Of a stretch of 64,000 nt of DNA, positions 21,488 to 33,553 are shown one piece after another. Source of the DNA: Sparassis latifolia. Its lineage: Eukaryota > Basidiomycota > Agaricomycetes > Polyporales > Sparassidaceae. Made by a program: the position numbers and the translations under genes. Positions within the stretch are counted from its first letter, which is position 1; every line of letters starts with the position of its first letter. The stretch spans positions 1,116,001-1,180,000 of the forward strand of contig CM031552.1 of assembly GCA_018466975.1 (NCBI GenBank), read 5' to 3'. The notes under the pieces are model-generated. The model was not told where the DNA came from. It did no database searches and was given only the letters and a program-made list of their open reading frames with translations.

Positions 21488-22216
21488 CAAGAAGCTGAGG
21501 CTGCAGAATGGGCAGAATTTTTGAATTCGGCACTCTGAGTTAGGTCTAGCTAGAGTCAGACTACAAATTTTGTACTCCTGGTGTTAATGAACTACATCGT
21601 GACTAGAATGGGGGTTTCAAAGTGGTTGTAGTGAAAACCAATGCAACTCACACAAATAAAGCTCAATAGAAGTGGTACAGCAGCCACAGGAGGCTGATGC
21701 ATTATAGTTAGGGAAGTGAGGGAAGCACATAGTAATTCTAAGATGTAGAAATGAATATCATTAAAATCTATGCATAAAATGCTGCAGAATACTCTCTTAA
21801 ACCAAGGAAGTCTGAGTAAAACTGGCTGAGATACCTCAGTTTTGGATTAGAATGCTCAGCCTAAAGTGGAGAAAAATCTTTTAAATGCCAGTTAAATTGT
21901 GGAATCACCCTATAAGGCACATAAACATGTTATATATGGCGCCTTATTTATTACATACAGTGTACATTTGTTTTTCCTGGAAGAAACAAGCAGAAGTGAG
22001 AGAAAACTGAGAAAATGGATTGTAGCACTGCAGGAAGTAATGCTGATGTTTTGAAAGTAACACCATCAGATTCAGCATAAAAATCCGGTCAGAATGCCTA
22101 CCGGGTTTATCAAAATCCGAGTAGAATTGAGTGAGCTACAAACCATGCAAGTTTGGCTAGAAGTGTGGGAACCAGTTGCTACAGACTTGCCTAAATTGGT
22201 TGAGGTTTGAGCGGAC

Positions 22217-22273
22217 AACGAAAAAAGTGTTGATGCGATCCAAAAAATCGAGCGCATCGACACTTTTTTCGTT
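22217..22273. other. 57-nt long hairpin conserved in Helitrons c and e
   Basis: AACGAAAAAAGTGTTGATGCG pairs with the inverted CGCATCGACACTTTTTTCGTT across an AT-rich loop, with one G-T type difference. GAGCG and CGCTC extend the stem outside an internal loop. The counterpart in Helitron e is at 55421-55474. Confidence 0.75.
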
Positions 22274-22439
22274 CTCAGCGCTCTGGTGGTTGAAGAACTA
22301 CTAAATGCAGCAAAATGTTCAAAGTCAGCAGTTCTGTTTCTGGACTAAAGAGCCGTTCACCAAGGTATACCCGGGACCACTATAAAGCTCAGCTTCCAGG
22401 TTATTAGCTTCATTAGTAGCTGTTGATAACAATCTCTTG

Positions 22440-22760
22440 TATACATTTTTTGTAGCGATTCTTGTAGGCACATTAGTAACAGTTTCTAGCATCATTTTTT
22501 GTAGTGATTCTTATAGGCACATTTGTAACAGCCTCTAGTGTCATTTTTGTAGCGATTCTAATAGGCACATTTGTAACAGTTTCTAGTGTCATTCTTTGTA
22601 GTGATTCTTATAAACACGTTTGTAACACTTTCTAGAGTCATTTTTTGTAGTGATTCTTATACACACATTTGTAACAGTTTGTAGTATCATTTTTTGTAGT
22701 GATTCTTATACACACATTTGTAACAGTTTCTAGAGTCATTTTTTGCAGTGATTCTTATGT
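22440..22760 (+). repeat. ~49-bp minisatellite (block in Helitron c)
   Basis: About six units of TTGTAGTGATTCTTATAGGC and ACATTTGTAACAGTTTCTAG, the same repeat as in Helitrons a and b. Confidence 0.85.
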
Positions 22761-22829
22761 ATTAAGAGTCAGTAGATGACTTTGTAAACCACTGTAAGGC
22801 TCTTTAATCCTTGTAAAATGATTATTAAT

Positions 22830-23340
22830 AACTTTTTAGTCCTGTTTTTATATAGATTTTATAAAATGACATAGTAATATCATTTTGAAGTCCTAGCTAC
22901 TTTTTAGTAATGTTTTTATATTTTTTTTGGAAAACAACATAGTAATATTATTCTGAAGCCATTTTGAAGCCGAGTCTTTTAGAATGCATACTAATCACTT
23001 TTTAGTTATGTTTTTATATACTTTTTGCAAAATGACATAGTAATATCATTTTGAAGCCATTTTTCAGCTCAGTCTTTTAGAATGCATACTCATAACATTT
23101 TAGTAACATTTTTATATAGATTTTATAAATTTATATAGTAGCGTCATTTTGAAGCCATTTTTTAACTTAGCCTTTTAGAATGCATACTAGTCACTTTCAA
23201 GTAATGTTTTTGCATACTTTTTGCAGAACAACATAGTAGTATCATTTTAAAGCAATTTTGAAGATGATTTTTATGAGAGGTGTACTAATAATTTTGAGTA
23301 ACATTCTTATATAATTTTGATAAAAGGACAGAGTGATATC
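22830..23340 (+). repeat. ~95-bp AT-rich repeats in Helitron c
   Basis: About five degenerate units with TAGAATGCATACTAGTCAC and CATAGTAATATCATTTTGAA, as at 2640-3330 and 27890-28740. No gene. Confidence 0.8.
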
Positions 23341-23773
23341 ATTTTAAAGTCATATTTTAGATAATCCTACTCTGAGATACTTAGCAAGATGTTAGACTAT
23401 TATTAGACAGCAACAAATAAATTATTCTCTACATTGTACTAGATTATCAACTAGTATTAAATGGTAGGTACAAGATTGGTAGGCAACATAGCAGACATAT
23501 AAGACTCATGTGATAACATACCATATTATTGTTATAAAGTGTGTTGCACACTCTTATATACTATTATAAGATTTTTATAAACTATGATCATATGACATCT
23601 TATAAGTGAGTCAAGAGTATATTATTATCAGAAGCTTACTATATATTATTAAGCAATATACCAGTTGTTGAATAACATTATAGACTGTTATAATGCTTTT
23701 ATTTAAAAAGAACTAGCATTTTGTGATAATAGATGATGAGAGAAAGACTCCTAAGGAACACAGGACCTCAGGA

Positions 23774-26120
23774 ACCAAAGTCCATCTTGTATGAGAGGTT
23801 TAACACTAAATACTGGCCAGTCTATGTACTTAACGGTGAAATGCAGATTTGATGATTCTTGTCTTAATCCCATTGGAGGCAGTGCACCTTCTAAAAAATC
23901 CAAATTCTGGTCTGTGGAAGAGCTTCGGCCTTACACTTCAGTTGACAGTAACTATATAGAATGATCTGTGCGATATATATACTGGAATTATACCCTAGCT
24001 TCTCTTATACAAACATTGGATGACGATATACTGTCTGTAAGAATACCACTAACTAAGCTCACTCCACGCTTACCAGTCTCTACTTTGCGGATCATTTGCA
24101 AGTTTCATGCAATCCAGGTATCCTCTAGTAAGCATCTCAAGGGTAATGATTTGTGCATTTTATTGTTTAACCATTCATGTGAACATTGTCCAGATTTTGT
24201 GGCACAATTTAAATGTGTTCCCCCAGCGCAGACAGATGTAGCACGTCAACAAAAGCATAGGCAAACTACTGAAGGAGCACAAAAGCCTGAACAAACTTGT
24301 GTTAAAATGCATCCCTCTCTCTTGAATCACTTAACAAATGCATTCGATTTTCCACCACATCCACTCTCTTCAATGGCTCTTATACAACTTATGCAAGGAT
24401 ATTGTGATGATATAACCAAAACCAAACTAATTGAAGAGGCTTGTGCAATATGTGCTCAACTTCACATAGTAGCTGAGATGCAGCCACTTCATGATATTAA
24501 GTCAAATCTCTCACTACTTATGGATGCAGATGGTCTTATTATCAGACAAGAGCGTAAAAGAGTTAAGGATAATATCCAGACTCGATCGGGACCCGTAATA
24601 TTAGACAATAACAATCAAGTGTGTCTCAATTGTTATGAATTATTGCGAAAGGGAAAGCTACCTGATGATGCACTTGCTAATGGCCTTTGGATTGGTGATA
24701 TTCCACTGGAGCTTCAAGGTTTGTCATGGACTGAGAAGATGCTAATATCTAGGTAAAACACAACTATTGTGTTGTACGTGTTGCCTCATCGCATATGCAT
24801 AAAATGAAGGCTAATGCAGTATGTCATTCTGTGCCAATGCCTCAGGTATATAGTGTTCTACCACCAAGTCGAGAAGAGCTTGATGAAGTTCTCGCCTTCT
24901 TGTATATAGGTCCTTCAAAGCCTACACCCATAGAGTATGCACGAACTCCTTTTCTTGTGCGCCAAAACAAGGTAGCCAAAGCACTCAATTGGCTGAAGCT
25001 AAATCACGTCGACTATGCTGACCTAATTATATCTAAGAAAAACCTTGCAGAGTATCCAGAGGATATTCCACCGGTCATTGTAGATTATCACCAGTCGTAT
25101 AATGGCACAAAAATACCAGAGGCCTCTGCAGTGAATGATATTGAGGAAGATGACAGCACTATTGAAGGTCCATGTTCTTTTGTTGTACATGGTCTCACTG
25201 GCGATACCATGATCAATCTTATGACCATAAAACCTTTAGAGATGTGAGCCCGAGCAATTGAACACTTCAAAAAAGGAAAGGTACTTGGTATAGGACAAGA
25301 TGCGACCCCTCAAAGCCTTTATCATAACCCACAACTTTATCTGATGATGTTTCCATGGCTTTTTCCCTATGGTCTTAATGGCCTTAACAATATTAATGGC
25401 AAGACTTATATATCGGAACACCGACATAAGCAGCAGTTATTAATGTACCATGATAAACGATTCCAACTGGAGCCTCTCTTTCCACTTATCGCCTTCAATC
25501 ATGAGCAGATTAAGAATTGCACAACGGCTGAATATCTTTTGGCAGACAAACATAAGTTTGATGGCATTGCGGAAAGGCTCATGAACTTAAGTGACAGAAC
25601 CCTTGAAGATCTAATCAAATGTTTGTCCAAAGGTCATGTCAAGGCTGAAACGGAAGAAGAAAAGGCCTGTTTTCAAATAATCAATGACTTAGACCATGTT
25701 GGATATAAAGTACATGGTTCAATGACAAACTGAAAGCATATGCGAAATGAAATTTGGGCTTTAACTTCTTATCTCGGTGCCCCTTCATGTTTATTACCTT
25801 TGCACCTGTCAATCTAAATTATTCTATTGCATTATATTTTGCAGACACTCAGCAGACTTATTTTTCAGAGTTTCACTCATATGAAGAGCGCTATAAGCTT
25901 ATAGCCGATAATCCTGTGACAGGTGCACAATTTTTTTAAATGATGGTGGACTTATTCATAAAACATGTGCTCGGTGTTGGCCTAGATTGACTCGGTCTAT
26001 ATGGTAAAAAATCAGGATACTATGGTACTGTTGAACAACAAGGTAGATTAACCTTGCATATGCACATGTTGCTATGGATTATGAATGCATTAACATCACA
26101 GGAGATTCGTGATCGTATAA
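23774..26120 (+). pseudogene. Helitron copy 1: N-terminal region, DUF6570-type region and Rep HUH motif
   Basis: The frame 23968-24756 carries CXXC-type Cys pairs (CAICAQLH; VCLNCYELLRKGKLPDDALANGLWIGDIP), the latter typical of DUF6570. After a frameshift near 24750 comes HMHKMKANAVCHSVPMP..LPPSREELDEVLAFLYIGPSKPTP. The Helitron Rep N-domain begins at FPWLFPYGLNG, continues with HDKRFQLEPLFPLIAFN and MRNEIWALTSYLG, and reaches the HUH motif HMHMLLW (cat..cac at 26057-26065). Stops at 25245, 25732, 25939 and 25989, most of them TGA, break it. The sequence stops at EIRDRI where Helitron d inserted. Confidence 0.88.
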
Positions 26121-27639
26121 TTACGATTCCTGAGATACGAAGGAATCGTTCTTTATGGGATAGGGCTTCCGCCAGATTCTGAGGGACATGTCCAAGTGCC
26201 CTTATGCGTGAGAACGACTTTTCAATACAAATTAGTATGCATGGGCTGCACCTAGTCCTGGGTTAGGTCTAGGGTTTAACTACAAACTTTGTAGTCCCTG
26301 TTGTTACTGTACTACACCTTGCATACAGTTGGTCTTTCAAAGTGATTGTAGTAGAAACCAACGCGACTTGCACAAATAGTAATCAATAGAAGTGTCACAG
26401 CAGCCACAGAGAACCAATGCATCATAGTCAGTGAATTTATAGAAGCACATACTAATTCGAACACACAAAAAGCAGTACCATTGAAATTCTTGAAGGAAAT
26501 GGAGCATAATGCTCTGTTGAACCAAGTAAATCTGAGTAAAACTGGCTGAGATATCTGAGTTTTGGATTAGAATGCTCAGTCTGAAGTGCAGACAAATTGT
26601 ATAAATGCCAGAAAATTTTGAGAATGACTCTAAAATGCACATAAACATGTTAGATAGGGCGCCTTATTTTTTACATGCAGTGCACATTGAAGAAACAAGC
26701 AGAAATGAGAGAGAATTGAGAAATTGGATCGTAGCACTCCCGCATGTGATCATGATGTTTTGAAAGTAGCACCGTCAGATTCAGCTTGAAAATGCGGTCA
26801 GAATGCCTACCAGGTTCATCCAAATCCGAGCAGAATTGAGTGAACTACAAGCCTGGCAAGTTTGGCTAGAAGTGTGGTAACAAGTGCTTGAAGCCGGTAG
26901 TGTCACGTGACCTGCCGGGCATGTGACGTGCACATGCTTGTGGCTGAAGACAAACATGTAGAATAAAATGCAGAAAAATCGCAGAAATACCAGGAAAATT
27001 ATGGCATGACCCTTTCATGACATTAGACTTGTAGAAATAACTAGACAATGTTGTAAATCATTGTAAAGTCCTTACAAATCCATACTAGATGGCATATTAG
27101 AATATTGTAAGGCCTTACAAACCAATACTAAAGGGTGTAATAGAATTCAAAAAATGGTATAATAAAGCATTGAAGCAAGGTTACTAAACACTACTAGACA
27201 TACTAGGAGTCAATACAACACTTTGTAGGCTATTGTAAGCATCTTACAAAGTGACACTAGATGACCTATCTCACTATTGTAGGATCATTATAAACATGTT
27301 CATTAGGACACTCACAAGAGATTACTAGAGACTATTAAAGGTTACTGAAGATTCTTACAAAGTGATGCCAGGTAACATTTCCGACTATTGTAAGTTCATT
27401 ACAAACTGATACTATAGGATCTATCAGGAGCCAGTATTATAGGGTGTTGTTGACTTGCTGAACATTAGTAGACAATATACCAAGAGTTAGTAGGCGACTT
27501 TGTACACTATTTAATAGTATGGCCCTTATCAACCCACACAACTTATCAATATATAGTGGGACATTGTAGGACACTTAGTACACATTATTAAATGGCACAC
27601 TAGGAGTTAGTAGAGAATACAATAACAATTTCTTGGATA

Positions 27640-27840
27640 CATTGTTACAGGCACATCTATAACAGTTTCTGGTGTCATTTTTTGTAGTGATTCTTATAGG
27701 CACATTTGTAACAGTTTCTAGTGTCATTTCTTGTAGTGGTTTATATAGGCATGTTGTTCACATTTCTTGTAGTAATTCTTGTAGGCACATTTGTAACAGT
27801 TGCTAGGGTCATTTTTTGTAGTGATTCTTATGTATTAAGA
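27640..27840 (+). repeat. ~49-bp minisatellite (short block in Helitron d)
   Basis: About four units of TTGTAGTGATTCTTATAGGC with ACATTTGTAACAGTTTCTAG, as in the other Helitrons. Confidence 0.8.
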
Positions 27841-27889
27841 ATCAGTAGATGAATTGGTAAACCACTATAAGGCTCTTTAATCCTTGAAA

Positions 27890-28740
27890 AATGAATATTA
27901 ATAACTTTTTAGTCATATTTTTATATAAATTATATAAAATGACATAGTAATATCATTTTGAAGCCATTTTTCAGCTGAATCTTTTAAAATGCATCCTAGC
28001 CACTTTTTAGTAATGTTTTTATATACTTTTCGGAAAACAACATAGTAATATCATTTTGAAGCTATATTTCAGCTGAATCTTTTGAAATGCATACTAGCCA
28101 CTTTTTAGTAATGTTTTTGTATACTTTTTGCAAAATGACATAGTAATATCATTTTGAAGCTATTTTTCAGCTCAGTCTTTAAAATGCATACTAGTCACTT
28201 TTTAGTGATGTTTTTATATACTTTTTGCAAAATGACATAGTAACATTTAAAGGCCATTTTTCAGCCGAGTCTTTGAGAATGCATACTAGTAACTTTTTAG
28301 TAATGTTTTTGTACACTTTTTGCAAAACAACATAGTAACATCATTTAAAAGCCATTTTTCAGCCGAGTCTTTGAGAATGCATAGTAGTAACTTCTTAGTA
28401 ATGTTTTTGTACACTTTTTGCAAAATAACATAGTAATACCATTTTGAAGCCATTTTTCAGCTCAGTCTTTTAGAATGCATACTCATAACTTTTTAGTAAT
28501 GTTTTTATAAAGATTTTATAAATTGATATAGTAGCATCATTTTGAAGCCATTTTTCAACTGAGTCTTTTAGAATGCATACTAGTCACTTTTAAGTAAGGT
28601 TTTTGTATACTTTTTGCAGAACAACATAGTAGTATCATTTTAAAGCAATTTTGAAAGTCATTTTTAGGAGAGGTGTACTAACAGTTTGTAGTAACATTCT
28701 TATATAGTTTTGATAAAAGAACAGAGTGATATCATTTTAA
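27890..28740 (+). repeat. ~95-bp AT-rich repeats in Helitron d
   Basis: This is the longest block in the window, about nine units. They share TCAGCTGAATCTTTTaAAAT, TAGTAATGTTTTTATATACT and CATAGTAATATCATTTTGAA. No coding potential. Confidence 0.85.
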
Positions 28741-29668
28741 AGTCATGTTTTAAATAATTCTACTCTGAGATGCTTAGCAAGATGTTAGACTAGTATCAGA
28801 CAGCGACAAATAAATTATTATCTACATTGTACTAAATTATCAACTGATATTAAATTATATGCAAAAAAGTTGGTAGGTGACATAGTGGATGTATAAAACT
28901 CATGTGATAGCATAACATATTATTGTTATAAAGTGTGTCTCATACTCTAATACACTATTATAAGATTTTTATAAACTACAATCAGATGACATCTTATAAG
29001 TAAGTCAAGAGTGTAATATTGTTAGAAGCTTACTATATATTACTAAGCAATATACCAGTTATTGAATAACATTATAGATCATTAAAATCCTCTCATTTAA
29101 AAAGCACCAGCATTTTCTTGTAACTTTTTTATAGACATATAGATGACATGCTGGACTATTGCAGAACTGTTACTAAATATTTCTAAGTGAAATATTAGAC
29201 AAATAGCATACTAAAACATTGTAATGCAGTTGTTAATGATACCTGGATTATCTAAATAATATTATAAGTGATTCTAATGCTTTATTTCTTTTTAGTATCT
29301 GTATCAAATGAATTTTAACATAAATGTAGTTGAAATAAAAACAGAGTTTCAGAGCTTCAAAAAATTATACACTACAAGAAAGACTTAAGATCTTTACACT
29401 TATTAGTATAGTGTCAAACATTAGTAGATTTTTGCCTAAAGTGACTGTTTTAAGTGAATACAAATGGTGAAACCTTTAAATAGATACTGAATAAAAATGC
29501 AACATGCAATGCAATGTAACGGACCACTCTTCACAAGTAATCAACTACTAAGGAGTAATACAAAATGATTAATGCATGTGAGAACAATTAGATGATGAGA
29601 GAAAGGCAGAAACACAGAACCTCAGGAATCGTTCCTGCCATGCAAAGCAATGGCCCACTCCCCACAAG

Positions 29669-30900
29669 TGGATCCTAACTCTGACTTTCAGCGTGCAATG
29701 GTCGAGTATTTGGAAAGTGTGCATATTGGCGAGTTCTTGAATGGAACAATGGAAGATGTTAGACAGCGACTTGATAAACTAAAGGAGGATAAATACGATA
29801 GGATACCACCTACAGAAACCTTATCAGAGAGGCCACCTAATCCCTGTACATGCAAAGATCCTGATAACTGTTCTGCATGTCAGGCGGTGAACACATGGTG
29901 GGTGAAGTTTAAACATACCATTGATGAGCTCCTATATCATTCTAATTGACATATGTGTCACAAGGGATGTACGAATCCACAGTATGGTACCTGTAGAGCT
30001 CGTTTTCCACGTAAAACATTCAAAGAGACTTTTGTTGACCCAAATACGGGTGTCTTGAATATGAAGAAAGGTGAAGCTTGGATCAATACTGCCACTCCAG
30101 TTCTAACATATTTGTTGCATTGCAATTCGGATGTTACCAGTCTTCTCTCGGGTATGGTGATTAAGTCAGTAATTGCATATGTGACCGACTACATAACTAA
30201 GATGCCTCTCAAAACACACATAATGTTCTCGGCCATTTGAAAGATATTTGAACGACATTCAAAGTTGCTTGGAGGTACACAGAACCGATGACAAAATGCC
30301 CGTGTCCTTATAACAAAAATTGTGAATAGTCTAACTGCCTCTTCTGAAATCGGTGGACCTATGGCGGCATTGTATTTGCTCGATCATGATGATCATTACA
30401 CGAGTCATAATTTCAATATCTGTTATTGGAGGAGCTACGTACGAGAGGTTCTATCTGCTTGAGATCACTTTACATCTGATGTTGCAGGTTCGTTGCTACC
30501 CTCCAACCCAGCATTATCTGAAGGGCAGTCAAAGGACAAGGTTGTATTGGGTAATGTTAAAGGCCAATACGTGGGACTCTCACCTGTTTTGGATTATATT
30601 TATCGGCCGAGAAAGTATGATGGCATAACAGTGTATGATTGGATTCGACGAGGTTACAAGGATATCCTACCCAAAGGTAAGAAAAAATTGTGTAACACAA
30701 AGTCCTCTGATGATAAAGTGGGTTCTAGCCTCCAACAAGAGCTACTTCAAGGTGATGAAAGCTTTGACAAGCCATTAAATCTTCAGAGTGAGGATCAAGT
30801 GGATGCTAGTATTGAACAACTAACATCGGATGCAGATAATAGCTTTGAGAATGACTATCATGTCGATGAAACTGCATTTGAGACTTTTATAGATCTGTGA
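29669..30900 (+). pseudogene. Helitron copy 1: Rep C-terminal part with YxxxYxxK
   Basis: After Helitron d the frame resumes with MDPNSDFQRAMVEYLESVHIGEF. Zinc-type Cys clusters follow (CTCKDPDNCSAC; CHKGCTNPQYGTCRARFP). Then comes the Rep tyrosine motif AYVTDYITKMPLKTH, with Tyr codons at 30178 and 30190. After stops at 29947, 30238 and 30290 the frame continues ARVLITKIVNSLTA, GGPMAALYLLDHDDHYTSHNF and YVGLSPVLDYIYRPRKYD. The YxxxY motif and HUH together make a Y2-type Rep. This block of ~600 bp is exactly what coding copy 2 lacks. Confidence 0.88.
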
Positions 30901-32659
30901 CCGGAAGAAAAATCCAGCAATGAGTCATTTGAGTCAACACATAAAACTGCATGTCCTCTACTGACATCTATTAAAGAGGCATCAGAAGTGGTTAAAGAAG
31001 AAGAAGAGGAAGATGAGTTACTACTTACGACAGAGAGTGCAGAGAAGGCTGCACAGCAGCAGGCAAAAGAACTGGAGTTAGAGTTAATAAAACTGGGACA
31101 ATTCATAGGTGAGCACCCACAGAAGGAAACACATCAAATAAGACTACTGGCGGAAGAACAAAGTAAGGTACCTAACTTTGTAGGTGGTTCCTTGCCACGT
31201 TGTGATACTGGAGATCGAGAAGAATACTGTGTTACCATGCTAACTCTGTTCAAACCTTGGCGCAGTGGTAAAGACCTTAAGTCCAACAAAGATGTGTCCT
31301 GGCATGACACCTTTGAGAAGCATCCATTCACACCTCGTCAGATAGAGATTATGAAGTACTTTCACATTCGATATAAATGTAATGATGCTCGAGATGATTT
31401 CTCCGCACAGCGCAAAGCAGGTAAATTTAATGGTAATCTACCCTTTGGTCTGGGTTCAAATGAGTTGGATGACTTAGACCAGCAGAACTATGATGATACC
31501 TTCAATGGTCTTCTCAACGACACAGACCTAATGCCAGATTCAGCAGAATGGGACCAAATTGGAGACAAGATGCTTGCCAAAATGAGTCGTATGATGCAAA
31601 TTGAACATATATTGCAAACTTCTGGCTGGCTAGATGGTTTAGATAGCATTACAGAAACAACAAAATCTACCACAGAGCATATTCATGGAGATAGTCGAAC
31701 AGCCATTGTGTGGTGTAATTTGCTGGCTGAAAAGTGTCAAGAGATATTACGTGGTCGGGAAGAGCAAGCAGCAGACCATTTACCAGAAGCTTCAAAGTTT
31801 AATGAAGGTGCGATCAGGGATGTCAATGTAGTCAAAATTATTGACCAGTCTTATCTTAATAAGACATTCAAAGCTAAGCTACAAAGTAATCAAGAGCTGA
31901 TTAATGACAGCGTAACTAAATATGAACTGAACGCTGAACAGGAACGAGCCTTCCGAATTATTGCCAATCACGCTACTGATCCAAGCGGAGAACAACTTAA
32001 AATGTATTTAGGTGGAATGGCTGGTACAGGAAAGTCTCAAGTTATCAAGGCCTTGATACATTTCTTTGAGCAATGACATGAAGGCTACCGCTTTATATGC
32101 ATGGCACCCATGGGTTCTGCAGCTGCCCTTATTGCTGGGTCTACATATCACTCTATGCTTGGCTTTAGTAAATATGGTGATTCACAGACATCTTTAATGC
32201 AGGTTCGAGCATGCCTTCAGAATGTTGACTATATATTTGTGGATGAAGTGTCAATGGTTGATTGCCACAGTCTTTATCGTATAAGTTCTAAGATGTGTCA
32301 GGCACTGAAAAATGAAGGACAGCCTTACAGCGGGGTGAATATGATGTTTGCTGGTGATTTTGCTCAGTTACCAGGCACAGGCTCTCCACTATATTCACAT
32401 AAGGTAGCAACATCTATTCACACAACGAACTTGTATATTGAGCAGGAAATTATTATAGGCAAAGCACTGTGGCATCAAGTTACAACTGTAGTTCTTCTGC
32501 GTGAAAATATGAGACAACACCAACAAAATCCCAATGATGCTAAGCTACGCAAAGCTCTAGAGAACTTGCACTTTAAGTCATGTACGATGGCTGACATAAA
32601 GCATCTCCAAACACGCATTGCAGGTCATGGTGCCAATAAGCTAAAGTTAAATCAGCCTA
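30901..32659 (+). pseudogene. Helitron copy 1: linker and Pif1-like helicase N-terminal half
   Basis: An acidic stretch (VKEEEEEDELLLTTESAEKA) leads to a conserved linker (CVTMLTLFKPWRSGKDLKSN, FTPRQIEIMKYFHIRYKCNDARDDF). Then the helicase starts: LNAEQERAFRIIANHA, Walker A GGMAGTGKSQVIKAL (32011-32055), Walker B IFVDEVSMVD, motif III FAGDFAQLPG and VVLLRENMRQ. One TGA at 32075 separates two frames. It ends at LKLNQP, where the following segment is inverted. The Pif1-like helicase unwinds DNA during rolling-circle transposition. Confidence 0.9.
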
Positions 32660-33553
32660 TACCTTTAGGAATGTGTGCATGCCCTTTTTGTGTGCGAAAG
32701 GAGTGAATCAGAGCATTGCATGTAACCCCTTCAACCTTATCTGAAAGTTTATGCTCATATTGTAATTTGGTAATCTCATCTAATAACTGCAGTTCACGGA
32801 ATTCCTGTCTCATATATCCGTTTAATCCACTGGTCATTTTACGAGAGTCAAATCCTTGAACAATGATAGTTCCCTCATAGGTAGATCCCCGTGAAAGACA
32901 CGTATAAATGGACAGGTGATTCTTACAGTTCTGTAGATCACACACATTATCAGGTCTCGTACGCCCTTGGGATGCAAAGTCTGTCATGGCAAAGTTGGGC
33001 AGCACAGCCACCTGATGTCTCATGATCGTTATTAACTTGTCATTCTGCATCATACATTTCGTCTTTAGTCCCTGTTGACTTAAAGGTACCACATTCTCAG
33101 GAAGTCCTTCAAGCTGTATTGATGTTGGTGGTGCTGTCAACTTGACAAACAGTGTTTCTAACGTGTTTTTGTTATCAGCAACAGGTCGTGATTTCCATCC
33201 AACTACAATCCCCTCTGCACCGTTGGTAACACTGCATTCTGTGGCTTCATTGGATTTAATCATTACAGGTAATCCCAAACATAGAGTCAATTTTCCAGCA
33301 CGATGTTCCGAGTTGGCCGGTGGAAGGTCCCATAGTTTCTATTGAAGGAAAGGATCAATGACATTAGAAGTACGTTGAGGATTCAGTGCCCTTTGATTTC
33401 TCTTTGATTTTTTACCTTCACCACCTGTATCCCATTTGTCGACAGAATAAAAGGTATGTAATGGCTGACCGGTCTCTTGTGCAAATCGTTCACAGCCAAG
33501 TTCATTAATCTTATCACGGTAGGAGTTCCATGAAGTTATCATTGACACATTTC
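32660..33553 (-). pseudogene. Helitron copy 1: helicase C-terminal half, inverted
   Basis: On the minus strand the segment encodes NVSMITSWNSYRDKINELG, then LCLGLPVMIKSNEATECSVT, TNGAEGIVVGWKS, a SQGRTRPDNV..YTCLSRGSTYEGTII motif VI-like stretch, and HSFRTQKGHAHIPKGIG. In coding copy 2 the same residues follow LKLNQP directly on the plus strand. The two breakpoints are therefore about 32660 and 33553, and the whole of this block has been flipped in place. Confidence 0.9.

Larger units (their letters stand above)
20297..23773 (+). mobile_element. Chimeric non-autonomous Helitron c, 3' tip missing
   Basis: The 5' end is TTACGATTCCTGAGGTACGA plus AGGAATC. The first ~730 bp match Helitron b, including the CCACAGGGGCAC repeats. 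From about 21555 onward it matches Helitron d and e (ACAGCAGCCACAG..GATGCAT), then a hairpin, a ~49-bp minisatellite block and ~95-bp repeats. The middle, 20969-21487, is an ORF not seen in the other elements. The right end stops at GACCTCAGGAA, without the last ~40 bp of the shared terminus, where Helitron coding copy 1 starts. Confidence 0.72.
26121..29668 (+). mobile_element. Non-autonomous Helitron d, full length, inserted in Rep of copy 1
   Basis: The 5' end is TTACGATTCCTGAGATACGA plus AGGAATC; the 3' end (29622-29668) is CAGGAATCGTTCCTGCCATG, GCAATGG and CCCACTCCCCACAAG. The host frame reads GATCGTATAA before and TGGATCC after. Joining A to T restores the residues DRIMD, as in coding copy 2, with no target-site duplication. 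The interior has CACAGCAGCCACAG, a short minisatellite block (27640-27840) and ~95-bp repeats (27890-28740). No protein-coding gene was found; short frames at 26337-27048 (minus) match non-coding parts of Helitrons c and e. Confidence 0.92.

Noticed and set aside
26337..27048. Minus-strand ORFs in Helitron d
   Set aside because: The same sequence in Helitrons c and e does not keep a common open frame.
32652..33290. Independent minus-strand gene
   Set aside because: It is the helicase C-terminal half of Helitron copy 1, inverted, as shown by continuity with copy 2.
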